A stretch of DNA of 38,208 nt from an uncultured Anaerolineae bacterium (GCA_903854805.1 CAINXK010000481.1:1-38208), one strand, 5' to 3'. Counted from the first letter of the stretch, positions 1 to 8,022 are shown. Numbers and translations: made by a program. The notes: generated by a model from the letters alone, not told the origin.

Positions 1-53
1 AGGCGTTCTTCAATACTTAGCTTGTAAAATCCGGGCAGACGAGAAGATCCCAT
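1..53 (-). CDS. mvaA: HMG-CoA reductase, N-terminal fragment (runs off left edge)
   Basis: Only the first 17 codons lie in the window. The minus strand reads MGSSRLPGFYKLSIEER, which matches the characteristic N-terminus of class II (bacterial) hydroxymethylglutaryl-CoA reductase, where an SRxPGFYKLSxEER segment opens the protein. The ATG at 53 is preceded by AGGG about six bases upstream. The enzyme interconverts HMG-CoA and mevalonate; here, with a mevalonate kinase at 25 kb, a biosynthetic mevalonate pathway is the likely role. It is transcribed divergently from the histidine kinase. The call rests on a short but distinctive peptide, and the catalytic domain cannot be seen. Confidence 0.7.
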   Translation of the reverse strand, partial: MGSSRLPGFYKLSIEER

Positions 54-145
54 TTTTTCCCTGGCAAAATAATATTAATTGACCCAATTGATATGGTAAC
101 GATACAAAGTAATTTTACGATCTCATGCTGGCAAAACCTATCAAC

Positions 146-173
146 TTGACAATTCGGATGGGTAGAGTAGAAT
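146..173 (+). promoter_or_regulatory. sigma70-type promoter of the histidine kinase
   Basis: A perfect TTGACA (146-151) is followed after 16 bp by TAGAAT (168-173). Transcription would start near 180, just before the GAGG ribosome-binding site and the ATG at 195. Confidence 0.7.
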
Positions 174-194
174 AACTCCACGAGGACATAGTCA

Positions 195-1862
195 ATGATA
201 TTAACGCGCCAGCAATTGGAAGATCGACTGATTGCGCTCCACCAGGCCAGCCTTCAGCTTGTGGAGGATGTTTCGCTTGAGACATTGCTGGAACGCATTG
301 CTACGGTGGCCTGTGAGCAGGTTCAGGCGCGTTATGCAGCACTGGGAGTTTTGGGGAATGATGGCAAGCTTAAGCAGTTTATTTCCGTTGGAATGAATCA
401 GAACGAGATGCGCCGTATTCCACATCCCCCTACAGGGCAAGGACTTTTGGGCGCTATGATGAATACTGCGCATACCATTCGCATCCCTGAGATTTCGGCG
501 GATAGCCGTAGTGTTGGTTTTCCGCGCAATCATCCGCGTATGCGCTCTTTTTTGGGCGTACCCATCCGCCGGGGCGAAAACCAACTTGGGCAGATTTATC
601 TGACTGAAAAGATTGGTCATCATGGGTTCACAGAGGATGATGAGCGAATTATTCAGATGCTGGCTACGTATGCTGCTGTGGCCATTAACAATGCGCGCAC
701 ATATGACGAACTAAAACAGCGCGATCAAGCGCTGACGCGTCGGAATCAAGATCTGGCTTTGCTTAATAATATTGCCGGTGTCCTTACGGCATCTCTCAAG
801 CTCGATGAGATCCTTCATAAAACACTCTCGCTGGTAATGGACTATATGGAAGTGGAATCTGGCGAGATCTTCTTACTTGAAGAAGATAAGCAAACATTGC
901 GGCTGGTTCTGCATCGCGGGCAGGCCGCCGAGGTTTTTTGGACTCGTAACCGCTTTCGGTATGGCGAGGGGATGATTGGGTTGGTTGCAAAAACCGGTGA
1001 AGCCGTCGTCAGCCACGATCTGGCCCATGATATGCGCTATTTGAAGGATGCAGTTGTGGATGCGGGCTTCAAGCAAATGGCATGTTTTCCTCTCGCTTCA
1101 AGTGGCAATCTGGTTGGCGTATTAAGTGCGGTCACCCGTAGTTCGACACCGTTGGATGATCACGATATTCAGGTTATTACAGCCATTGGTAGTTGGGCCG
1201 GGTTGGCCATTGAAAATGCGCGGCTTCACACTGATGCGCGCCGTTTGGCGGTACTTGAGGAGCGTGACCGGATTGGGATGGATTTGCACGATGGCATTAT
1301 TCAATCCATCTATGGGGTGGGATTAGTGCTGGAGCATGCCCGCTTGCTTGCTACCGAAGAACCGGAAAAATCTGCTGATCGTATCCAGCAGGCTATCAAT
1401 AGCCTAAATCACACCATCCGTGATATCCGATCTTATATTTTGGATTTACGTCCCCGCCAGTTTGGGGATGAAAATATATTGGATGGGCTGCGCCGGCTAA
1501 TGATGGAGTTCCGCGTCAATACCCTGGCGGAAGCCAATCTGAACGGTATTCCAGATGATCTTAAAGATATTCCACGAGGTAATGCGTTGGCTTTATTCCA
1601 TATTTGCCAGGAGGCGCTTGCGAATGCTGCCAAGCACGCCCGCCCCAAGAAGGTGGATGTTACCCTGTGGACTTCGCAAGAACGGGTGATGCTTGAAATC
1701 CATGATAATGGTCATGGGTTTGAGATAGAAAAAATGGATATGACGCTGGGTCATGGTCTCTCCAACATGCATACCCGCGCCCACCACGTGGGGGGTGATA
1801 TCGAGATTGCCTCAGTCGTTGGGGAAGGTACATCGATCCTGGCCTGGGTACCCCGTCGGTAG
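195..1862 (+). CDS. GAF-GAF sensor histidine kinase, NarL/DegS type
   Basis: A 555-residue cytoplasmic sensor kinase with no predicted membrane segment or signal peptide. Two GAF domains (about 25-168 and 200-345) are the likely input, sensing a small molecule or redox state. A HisKA_3 dimerisation/phosphoacceptor domain follows with the phosphorylated His in the MDLHDG motif (His365). The C-terminal HATPase_c domain shows the N-box (Glu473, Asn477), the G1 box DNGHGFE (Asp504) and the G2 box GHGLSNM. This architecture belongs to the family that phosphorylates LuxR/NarL-type response regulators, but no regulator gene lies beside it here, so the partner is elsewhere. The start has GAGG upstream and a strong promoter at 146-173, and a hairpin terminator follows at 1962. 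Confidence 0.9.
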   Translation: MILTRQQLEDRLIALHQASLQLVEDVSLETLLERIATVACEQVQARYAALGVLGNDGKLKQFISVGMNQNEMRRIPHPPTGQGLLGAMMNTAHTIRIPEISADSRSVGFPRNHPRMRSFLGVPIRRGENQLGQIYLTEKIGHHGFTEDDERIIQMLATYAAVAINNARTYDELKQRDQALTRRNQDLALLNNIAGVLTASLKLDEILHKTLSLVMDYMEVESGEIFLLEEDKQTLRLVLHRGQAAEVFWTRNRFRYGEGMIGLVAKTGEAVVSHDLAHDMRYLKDAVVDAGFKQMACFPLASSGNLVGVLSAVTRSSTPLDDHDIQVITAIGSWAGLAIENARLHTDARRLAVLEERDRIGMDLHDGIIQSIYGVGLVLEHARLLATEEPEKSADRIQQAINSLNHTIRDIRSYILDLRPRQFGDENILDGLRRLMMEFRVNTLAEANLNGIPDDLKDIPRGNALALFHICQEALANAAKHARPKKVDVTLWTSQERVMLEIHDNGHGFEIEKMDMTLGHGLSNMHTRAHHVGGDIEIASVVGEGTSILAWVPRR

Positions 1863-1961
1863 ATATGAATAATTAACAACTGGTGGGTAGTCATAATCCA
1901 ATTATCTGCAGAGCGCAGGTTGGTCAATATTTTTTGTCACATGTCAGAAGACTGAAATACC

Positions 1962-1986
1962 GGCGGTGAAAACCGCCTTTTTGTTT
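1962..1986 (+). terminator. intrinsic terminator after the histidine kinase
   Basis: A perfect 6-bp GC-rich stem GGCGGT/ACCGCC with a GAAA tetraloop (1962-1977) is followed by TTTTTGTTT. It ends transcription of the kinase and shows that a GTG at 1966 inside the stem is not the start of the transporter gene. Confidence 0.75.
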
Positions 1987-2016
1987 GTTCATGCCATTTC
2001 GATCACCAATACTCTC

Positions 2017-2871
2017 ATGTCCATATTCGCTATCTCCTTACTGTTTTGCTCTGCTTTTTTGCACACTACCTGGAATCTTTTACTCAAGCAGGCTGGCGAA
2101 AAGTATATCGCTACCTGGTGGGCGACTTTACTTGGATCGGCTGTATTTTTACCCGGTTTGTTGTTTTCGGGCTTACCGGTTCGTGATGTATGGTTGCTGT
2201 TGTTTGTCAGTGTGCTGGTTGAGGTGGGCTATTACATAACCCTGTCAACAGCCTATCGTGATGCAGATTTTTCGCTGGTCTATCCTTTGGCGCGTGGGGC
2301 CGCACCGGCTTTAATTGCAATCTGGTCTGTGCTGTTTCTGGGAGAGAAATTTACCACCGGCGGCTCGTTCGGGTTAGGTATTATTATCACTGGCTTATTA
2401 ATCGTTGGCAGTAGTAATCTATTTTCGCGGCGTCGTGAAAAACCGCATATGCGCGGGATAATATTAGCGTTGCTATTGGCAGTATTGATCTCGATTTACT
2501 CAGTCATTGATGGAACGGCAGTTAAACATACCCCGGCTTATTCATATGCAGTGCTGATTTTTTTCCTCGTGCCTGTTTTCACCACTCCACTTATGTTTCA
2601 TAAGTATGGTTGGAAAGTATTAAAAACCGAATTGGCTGATCACTGGCTTCGGATTGTGGGCATAGGTTTGTTAATTGTTAGCGCCTACATGCTGGTTATG
2701 GTGGCTTATACCATCTCCCGAGTCAGTTACGTGGGTGCCATTCGTGAATTCAGCGTGGTGTTGGGTGCCATGGCAGGTTGGCGTTTTCTTGGAGAGCGGT
2801 TGGGTGGTTGGCGCATGGTAGGTTCTCTGATCATTTTTTGTGGAATTCTAGTGATCGCATTCTTGGGCTAG
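2017..2871 (+). CDS. EamA/DMT-superfamily transporter
   Basis: A 284-residue, almost entirely hydrophobic protein with about ten transmembrane segments arranged as two EamA repeats. Typical family features are the HTTWNLLLKQAG segment near the N-terminus, the YPLARGAAPALIAIWSVLFLGEKF segment closing repeat one (split by hydrophobic residues), and RFLGERLG in the last helices of repeat two. Drug/metabolite transporters of this kind export amino acids, nucleosides or other metabolites across the inner membrane; substrate cannot be read from sequence. The frame is open back to a GTG at 1966, but that codon lies in the upstream terminator stem, so the ATG at 2017 is chosen. It has no recognisable Shine-Dalgarno sequence. 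A 6-bp stem (AGTCAG/CTGACT, 2870-2887) overlaps its stop but lacks a T-tract. Confidence 0.85.
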   Translation: MSIFAISLLFCSAFLHTTWNLLLKQAGEKYIATWWATLLGSAVFLPGLLFSGLPVRDVWLLLFVSVLVEVGYYITLSTAYRDADFSLVYPLARGAAPALIAIWSVLFLGEKFTTGGSFGLGIIITGLLIVGSSNLFSRRREKPHMRGIILALLLAVLISIYSVIDGTAVKHTPAYSYAVLIFFLVPVFTTPLMFHKYGWKVLKTELADHWLRIVGIGLLIVSAYMLVMVAYTISRVSYVGAIREFSVVLGAMAGWRFLGERLGGWRMVGSLIIFCGILVIAFLG

Positions 2872-3237
2872 TCAGTTTTGCCTGACTTGATCGTTGGTTA
2901 AATGGTTGCAACCTTCCGGTAAATGATTTTCTGATTGGTCAAGCTGAGAATATTCAAACGAGTCATTGAATATCAGGTTTCACGCGCTCAAACATTTTGG
3001 AATGTTGGTTTCGGGTTTTTTAAGATATATATACGATAACTTGCGATAATTTCATTGTCGACCCCATATATGGGGGTTATAAAATTAATTCAAGTCGATC
3101 GTGGCTGAAACACGCGTTCTAATCATGCGTGAAACCGTCAGTTTCTATTGAGCACTTCTTTAAGGTTTGCGTGTCTTAAAAAAGAGGAAGTTTTTAAGGT
3201 AGCGTAGGCTGATCGTGTGGCGTGTTTTCATTCTTTT

Positions 3238-3246
3238 TGCTAGAAT
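3238..3246 (+). promoter_or_regulatory. candidate extended -10 of dnaA promoter
   Basis: TGC-TAGAAT is a good extended -10 element; the -35 at 17 bp spacing (TGGCGT) is weak. It lies inside the TTCATTC/GAATGAA inverted repeat, which could allow a repressor to block it. A start near 3252 would give a leader of about 140 nt. A weaker alternative is TTGATT-16-TATACC (3300-3327). Confidence 0.4.
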
Positions 3247-3331
3247 GAATGGAGTAGTTCACGAGGGATGTAAGTAGCAAGTCATCCCGTATCCCTGATT
3301 TGATTTTATAAAATTGCGTTTTATACCATCT

Positions 3332-3351
3332 CTCTGCAAGGTTTTGCAGAG
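3332..3351 (+). promoter_or_regulatory. stem-loop in the dnaA 5' leader
   Basis: A perfect 8-bp stem CTCTGCAA/TTGCAGAG with a GGTT loop, 42 bp upstream of the dnaA ATG. There is no T-tract, so it is not a terminator; it could stabilise the mRNA or mark a binding site. Confidence 0.4.
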
Positions 3352-3393
3352 GGTTTATAGTCTCTTCCCTTAATACTGTTATTGGAGCAATAC

Positions 3394-4749
3394 ATGAAAG
3401 CAGAACAGGCATGGCAATCGGTACTCTCCCAACTCCAGATGGAAATGCCCCGAGCTTCATTTGATACCTGGGTTCGGGATACAACTCCTTTGACTTATGA
3501 AGACGGCGTAATGACTATTGCTGTGAGCAATGCATATGCGCGCGATTGGTTGGATAACCGCCTCTTAAGTACCGTGGTCCGTTTATTGGCAGGGATGATG
3601 AATCGCGCGGTGGATGTGCGTTTCGTGGTTGCTACTGGGCAAGACGTGGTTGCAACTGAAGATGTCGTTGATGATGGCGAAACTATGGGTAATGGGCAGC
3701 CAGTCGTTGCGAAACAGCGTAACCCCACTTTGAATTCCCGTTACACTTTTGAGAATTTTGTGGTTGGCGCCAATAGCCGTCTGGCTCATGCTGCGGCGCT
3801 TGCGGTTGCTGAAAAACCGGCCAGGGCTTATAACCCGTTGTTCCTGTATGGTGGTGTTGGGCTTGGGAAAACCCATCTTTTGCATGCAATTGGGAATTCA
3901 TGCCACAGCCGGGGTTTGAATGTGCTTTATGTTTCATCGGAAGAGTTTACCAATGACATGATTAACGCCATTCGCACACATGCGACGCAGGCATTTCGGG
4001 AAAGATATCGTTCCGCAGATGTTTTATTGATCGATGATATTCAATTCATTGCTGGCAAGGAAGGTACTCAGGAAGAGTTTTTCCATACTTTTAATACCTT
4101 GCACAGCCAGGATAAACAGATCATTGTCTCGTCAGACCGGCCTCCCAAATCGATGGTGACGTTGGAAGAACGTTTACGTTCGCGTTTTGAATGGGGGCTG
4201 ATTGCCGATATTCAAATGCCCGACGTTGAGACCCGCCAGGCGATTTTACGCTACAAAGCTGAAAAGATCGGGCGCGATGTGCCGAATGAAATTCTTGATA
4301 TGATCGCCCGGCGAGTTCAGTCGAATATTCGCGAGCTTGAAGGTGCGCTAAATCGAATTATCGCCTTTTCTGATCTATCCGGCGTTCCGCTTAGTCTGCC
4401 GCTGGCAGAAATGGCCCTCGCAGATCTGCTTCCGCAGGTGCGCAATGTCCCGCCGCTGAAACTTATTACCCTGGTAGCCAATGAGTGGCAAACTTCGGTG
4501 GAAGCCCTGATTGGCCGTGACCGCTCACAGCGTATTGCCGAACCACGCCAGGTTGCCATGTATCTGCTGCGACAGGAAACCAATGCTTCGTTGCCGCAAA
4601 TTGGCGAAGCGCTGGGTGGGCGCGATCATACCACTGTCATGTATGCCATTCAAAAGATTACAACTGATATTTTAATCAAGAAAGATATGGAACGGAAAGT
4701 CAATCGTATTAAACAGATTTTGTATGGTCAATCCGGGCTTGCCGCCTGA
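3394..4749 (+). CDS. dnaA: chromosomal replication initiator DnaA
   Basis: A 451-residue protein of normal DnaA length. Domain I (about 1-75) begins AEQAWQSVLSQL and contains FDTWV. A short variable linker leads to the AAA+ domain III, with Walker A GGVGLGKT (153-160), Walker B VLLIDDIQF (210-218) and the SSDRPPK sensor 1 region. The C-terminal helix-turn-helix domain IV ends with the DnaA signature GGRDHTTVMYA (about 408-418), which contacts the DNA box. DnaA-ATP opens the origin and autoregulates its gene. The ATG at 3394 is preferred over a TTG at 3382 because GGAG sits six bases before it. No dnaN or other replication gene is adjacent; a strong terminator follows directly, so it is monocistronic. 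Confidence 0.98.
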   Translation: MKAEQAWQSVLSQLQMEMPRASFDTWVRDTTPLTYEDGVMTIAVSNAYARDWLDNRLLSTVVRLLAGMMNRAVDVRFVVATGQDVVATEDVVDDGETMGNGQPVVAKQRNPTLNSRYTFENFVVGANSRLAHAAALAVAEKPARAYNPLFLYGGVGLGKTHLLHAIGNSCHSRGLNVLYVSSEEFTNDMINAIRTHATQAFRERYRSADVLLIDDIQFIAGKEGTQEEFFHTFNTLHSQDKQIIVSSDRPPKSMVTLEERLRSRFEWGLIADIQMPDVETRQAILRYKAEKIGRDVPNEILDMIARRVQSNIRELEGALNRIIAFSDLSGVPLSLPLAEMALADLLPQVRNVPPLKLITLVANEWQTSVEALIGRDRSQRIAEPRQVAMYLLRQETNASLPQIGEALGGRDHTTVMYAIQKITTDILIKKDMERKVNRIKQILYGQSGLAA

Positions 4750-4769
4750 GATCGGATAAAGAAAAAGTA

Positions 4770-4803
4770 AATGGGATAATCCACATGGATTATCCCATTT
4801 TTT
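4770..4803 (+). terminator. intrinsic terminator of dnaA
   Basis: A perfect 13-bp stem (4770-4782 with 4787-4799), loop ACAT, and a run of six T from 4798. It lies 20 bp after the dnaA stop codon. Confidence 0.9.
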
Positions 4804-4975
4804 ATGCTGGCATCTGGAACTAAGTACAATTACATTTTTAGCATGAAACAGTGTCGCTCAAATAGAGTAGTATGGATTACCCTGCCAACTGCAAACGAAA
4901 ATTTCAAGGAATGCAATTGCGCTGCAGTGAGCACCTTTCCCGGGGGATAAAGCACTCAATAGGGTATAATTTCTG

Positions 4976-5057
<82 letters not shown>

Positions 5058-5071
5058 TAGTTGCAGGGCAA

Positions 5072-5099
5072 AGTATACCACTCTCAAGCATAAGGTCAA
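5072..5099 (-). promoter_or_regulatory. promoter of tRNA-Leu
   Basis: On the minus strand TTGACC (5099-5094), a 16-bp spacer and TATACT (5077-5072) place the start about 10 bp before the tRNA. The -35 box ends one base from the ychF start codon on the other strand and overlaps its ribosome-binding region. Confidence 0.7.
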
Positions 5100-5100
5100 G

Positions 5101-6153
5101 ATGAAACTAGGTATTATAGGTCTCCCCCAATCTGGAAAAACAACCATTTTCAATGCGTTGACACGTAGTAACACTCCCACTACTGCTTCGGCAGGTAGGA
5201 TCGAAGTTCACACTGGCGTTGTGGATGTGCCCGATACGCGAATTGATCGTCTCAGCGGTATGTTCAAACCGAAGAAAACTATCTTCGCCAAGGTCACCTA
5301 CGCGGATATTGCCGGGTTGGATGGCAATTCAAAGGGTATTTCAGGAAATCTGCTGAATACTCTCGCGCAGATGGACGGATATATTAATGTTGTGCGCTGT
5401 TTTGATGATGACAACGTGCCGCATCCGGCTGGTTCAATCAATCCTGTCCGCGATGCCGATGCCATGTTGACCGAGCTGCTCCTGAATGATCAGATCGCTG
5501 TCGAGCGGAAGTTGGAGCGTTTGTTGGATGAGCGCAAAAAAGGTGGCACGGATAAAGGGCTCAATGAACGTCAGACACTGCTCTTCACCCGTCTTCTGGA
5601 TGCCCTGAACGCTAATCTGCCCTTGCGCAAATTGGAGTATTCGGCGGAAGAAGAAAGGGAATTATCCAGTTTCGGTTTGCTCACCCGTAAACAAATTTTG
5701 ACTGTTTTTAACATGAGTGATACCCAAAAAGCCCCAACAATCGAACTCGATCACCCTTCTGTGGCCTTACCAGGGAAATTGGAGATGGAAATATCCCAGT
5801 TATCCAGCGAAGATGCCCAGCTTTTCATGGCTGAATACGGGATTCAAGAGCCGGCGCTTAACCTAATGATTCGGTTATCCTATGATTTGCTGAACTTGCA
5901 GTCTTTCTTTACTGTGGGTGAGGATGAAGTCCGTGCCTGGACCACCCGCCGCCACGCGACTGCGGTTGAATCGGCTGGCGAAATCCATACTGATATTGCT
6001 CGCGGGTTTATACGCGCAGAGGTAGTAGCTTACGATGATTTGATCACGCTCGGCACTATGGCTGAATGCAAAGCCAAAGGTAAATTCCGGCTGGAGGGCA
6101 AGGAATATATTGTCAAGGATGGCGATATCGTTCATATTCGTTCCAGCCTGTAG
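5101..6153 (+). CDS. ychF: YchF/OLA1-family GTP/ATP-binding protein (divergent)
   Basis: A 350-residue P-loop NTPase related to YchF, an Obg-related ATPase that binds ribosomes and is linked to oxidative-stress responses. G1 is GLPQSGKTT (residues 7-15), G3 lies in DIAGL, and the expected NKxD specificity motif is NMSD, in line with the relaxed nucleotide specificity of this family. The C-terminal TGS domain is well conserved (FFTVGEDEVRAWT, GFIRAEVVAYDD, LEGKEYIVKDGD). It is shorter than the usual ~363 residues and the family's GLVxGASxGxGLGN stretch is reduced and altered, so it may be a paralogue. The ATG at 5101 with AAGG upstream is chosen, because the longer frame would run through the tRNA gene. 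A terminator follows. Confidence 0.85.
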   Translation: MKLGIIGLPQSGKTTIFNALTRSNTPTTASAGRIEVHTGVVDVPDTRIDRLSGMFKPKKTIFAKVTYADIAGLDGNSKGISGNLLNTLAQMDGYINVVRCFDDDNVPHPAGSINPVRDADAMLTELLLNDQIAVERKLERLLDERKKGGTDKGLNERQTLLFTRLLDALNANLPLRKLEYSAEEERELSSFGLLTRKQILTVFNMSDTQKAPTIELDHPSVALPGKLEMEISQLSSEDAQLFMAEYGIQEPALNLMIRLSYDLLNLQSFFTVGEDEVRAWTTRRHATAVESAGEIHTDIARGFIRAEVVAYDDLITLGTMAECKAKGKFRLEGKEYIVKDGDIVHIRSSL

Positions 6154-6171
6154 TCAGCCATTCATTAGACT

Positions 6172-6201
6172 AAAAACCCGTTTCCTCGGAAACGGGTTTT
6201 T
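6172..6201 (+). terminator. intrinsic terminator of ychF
   Basis: A 13-bp stem (6172-6184 with 6189-6201) with loop CTCG; the A-run before and T-run after make it potentially bidirectional. Confidence 0.9.
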
Positions 6202-6278
6202 ATATTGCCCCAAATTTTTAATGTCCCAGCCCATAATTTGTGTAAAAATTAAGCAACCCATTTTGGAAGGATGAAGCC

Positions 6279-7379
6279 ATGTTTGCCCATCATTTGCGCC
6301 CGCTCTACTCTGTCATTGCGTTATTCCTCACATTATTGGCCTGCAGTATGCCTGGGGCCGTGCCACAAGTGCCTTCAGCAATTCCTGTTGATGCGACCAA
6401 GATTGCCTTGGAAATCCTGGCCACTCAAAACGCTCCCAGGCCAGCCCCGGTTGTAGACGCGACAAAAATCGCTCTGGAGATCCAGGCAACCAATAATGCT
6501 CCTGTCCCAGCACAATTAGTAGACGCGACCAAGGTGGCTCTGGAGATCCAGGCAACCAATAATGCTCCTGCCCCAGCGCAATTAGTAGACGCGACCAAGG
6601 TGGCTTTGGAAGTTCTGGCTACAAATGCTTCGGCTCAACTAACCCAGCAAGCCGGGCAGCTCGTCCAGCCGCAATCTCCTGCGACGGAGGTGCCAACCCG
6701 GGATGTGCAGGCACGTATCAAGAATGCTAAAATCTTGGTTTATGAAGATACCCAGGATATTGGATTGTGGATAAGTGATGCGCTGAATGGCATGGGATTG
6801 AAATATACACATGTTGGCGATGCGATTGGTCACTTGATGGAAAATCTCAATTCGCCAGTCCAATGGGATCTGATCATTATCGGAGCTGAGTCTAAATCGA
6901 AAGTCCAGGGAGAGTTTTGGGATGTGATTGGTGAAAAAATTGCCAGAGATAAGACAGCCCTGGTTGCTGAGGTCTGGTATCTGGATCGGATCGGTGAGGG
7001 AAAGATCAAGCCAGTCCTGGCCAACTGTGGGATCGAATATCAGCGCAACTGGGAACTAGCTGATTCTATTTATTGGTTGGATTCATCCCACCCCATTTTT
7101 AGTGACCCAAACAATGCCATGCCACTGATCAACTACACGCGCTATTGGCCATTCCAAGCCGGTGATTTAATCCGGATTTCACCTGGCAGTAATGCCACCT
7201 TGCTGGCAGGGATCTTCCAAAAACAAAAATCTGATTACGGGGTAATGGCTACTTGCCTGGAAGGGCGTGTGGTTTTCCAGACATTTTCCAATCATGATTA
7301 TCACCAGGATGCCATCATTCGTCTGTGGCAAAACTATATTACCTACACCCTCAAAAACCACTTTGCCGTGATGCCCTGA
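6279..7379 (+). CDS. lipoprotein with 22-residue repeats and a GATase1/ThuA-like domain
   Basis: A 366-residue secreted protein. The signal peptide ends in the lipobox LLAC (Cys22). Residues 37-121 are four tandem 22-residue repeats built on VDATKxALEIQATNNAPxPA, followed by a Gln/Pro-rich linker. The C-terminal domain (about 145-362) has alternating beta/alpha character, beginning AKILVYEDTQDIGLWISDAL and including WDLIIIGAE; it resembles type 1 glutamine amidotransferase-like/ThuA-like folds, but I cannot point to a catalytic Cys-His-Glu triad. The start at 6279 has GGAAGG eight bases upstream. Isolated between two strong terminator-like hairpins, so probably monocistronic. Function unknown; an anchored surface protein with a flexible, expandable spacer is the best reading. 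Confidence 0.7.
   Translation: MFAHHLRPLYSVIALFLTLLACSMPGAVPQVPSAIPVDATKIALEILATQNAPRPAPVVDATKIALEIQATNNAPVPAQLVDATKVALEIQATNNAPAPAQLVDATKVALEVLATNASAQLTQQAGQLVQPQSPATEVPTRDVQARIKNAKILVYEDTQDIGLWISDALNGMGLKYTHVGDAIGHLMENLNSPVQWDLIIIGAESKSKVQGEFWDVIGEKIARDKTALVAEVWYLDRIGEGKIKPVLANCGIEYQRNWELADSIYWLDSSHPIFSDPNNAMPLINYTRYWPFQAGDLIRISPGSNATLLAGIFQKQKSDYGVMATCLEGRVVFQTFSNHDYHQDAIIRLWQNYITYTLKNHFAVMP
6387..6641 (+). repeat. four tandem 66-bp coding repeats
   Basis: Units begin at 6387, 6453, 6519 and 6585 (the last is partial), each coding VDATK(I/V)ALE. Most of the stretch spanning units two to four differs by only two bases between neighbouring copies, which points to recent duplication or recombination. 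Confidence 0.9.
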
Positions 7380-7414
7380 CCAGACAAATCAGATATGCAA
7401 GATTTGAGAAATTG

Positions 7415-7465
7415 GGCATAAATACTCTGGGGCAGGTCTCAGACCCGCCCCAGAGTATTTATGCC
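7415..7465. terminator. long hairpin between convergent lipoprotein gene and ssb
   Basis: A perfect 19-bp inverted repeat (7415-7433 with 7447-7465) around a 13-nt loop that can itself pair (GGTC/GACC). It contains the ssb stop codon (TAA at 7459-7461). No T-tract follows on either strand, so it may terminate inefficiently or protect both mRNA 3' ends. Confidence 0.6.
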
Positions 7466-7839
7466 TCATATTCTTCGGTACCCTCTTCCACGGTCATGAC
7501 CGGGTCTTCGCTGCCCTTACGATCAAGCATCTGCACTTGCAGTGCCACAACTTTTGTCGAATAACGTGTCTCGCCTTTGTCTTCGTAGCGCTCCACTTTT
7601 AGACGCCCTTCCACGTATGCCAGGCTGCCTTTGTGCAAGTATTGGCCACAAATCTCGCCCAGCCGCCCCCAGGCTTCAACATAAATCCAATCGGTGGTTT
7701 CCTTGGTTTCGCCATCAGCTTTCCAGCGCTGTGTTACCCCCAGGCTGAAGTGCGTCACTTGTTTTCCGGTTGGGATGAAGCGGGACTCTGGGTCTTTCCC
7801 CAAGTACCCTATCAATTGGACACGATTTAATGCTGGCAT
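7459..7839 (-). CDS. ssb: single-stranded DNA-binding protein
   Basis: A 126-residue OB-fold protein that coats single-stranded DNA in replication and repair. It opens MPALNRVQLIGYLGKDPE, followed by the conserved segments FSLGVTQRW, DWIYVEAWGRLGEI and KGSLAYVEGRLKVERY typical of bacterial SSB. The tail after the OB fold is short and acidic (EEGTEEYEA) and lacks the usual DDxIPF tip that recruits partner proteins. The ATG at 7839 is chosen because a strong AAGGAGG sits just before it; the open frame upstream is untranslated leader containing the promoter. Monocistronic, and not in the usual rpsF-ssb-rpsR context, so it could be a second ssb copy. Confidence 0.95.
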   Translation of the reverse strand: MPALNRVQLIGYLGKDPESRFIPTGKQVTHFSLGVTQRWKADGETKETTDWIYVEAWGRLGEICGQYLHKGSLAYVEGRLKVERYEDKGETRYSTKVVALQVQMLDRKGSEDPVMTVEEGTEEYEA

Positions 7840-7870
7840 ATTTCCTCCTTGTGCAAAATAATGTATGTTT

Positions 7871-7899
7871 AGTGTACTGCCAACCGGGCCAGGGTTCAA
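7871..7899 (-). promoter_or_regulatory. promoter of ssb
   Basis: On the minus strand TTGAAC (7899-7894), a 17-bp spacer and TACACT (7876-7871) predict a start near 7864 and a 25-nt leader. Confidence 0.65.
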
Positions 7900-8022
7900 T
7901 AAGGTAATCTTAAAAAACGTGAGCAGTTTTGTCCACAAAAGCGGGCAGACCTGGTGATAATATTGTGGGTAAGCTTAGTGATATGATCGGGCCAGCTTAG
8001 TAAAAGAGGACAAAAAATTCTC

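Larger units (their letters stand above)
2872..3393. other. AT-rich gene-free region upstream of dnaA
   Basis: About 520 bp with no credible ORF. It holds a perfect 14-bp palindrome CCCCATATATGGGG (3062-3075), two CGATAA direct repeats just upstream of it, a TTCATTC/GAATGAA inverted repeat (3227-3249) and a stem-loop in the dnaA leader (3332-3351). A replication origin often lies next to dnaA, but I see no cluster of TTATCCACA-type boxes, so an origin is not called. It most likely carries the dnaA promoter and regulatory sites. Confidence 0.5.

Noticed and set aside
6387..6641. CRISPR-like array
   Set aside because: The 66-bp units are contiguous, in frame and coding, with no unique spacers.
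7927..7940. TTGTCCACA as a DnaA box near ssb
   Set aside because: A single site with one mismatch to TTATCCACA and no neighbouring boxes.
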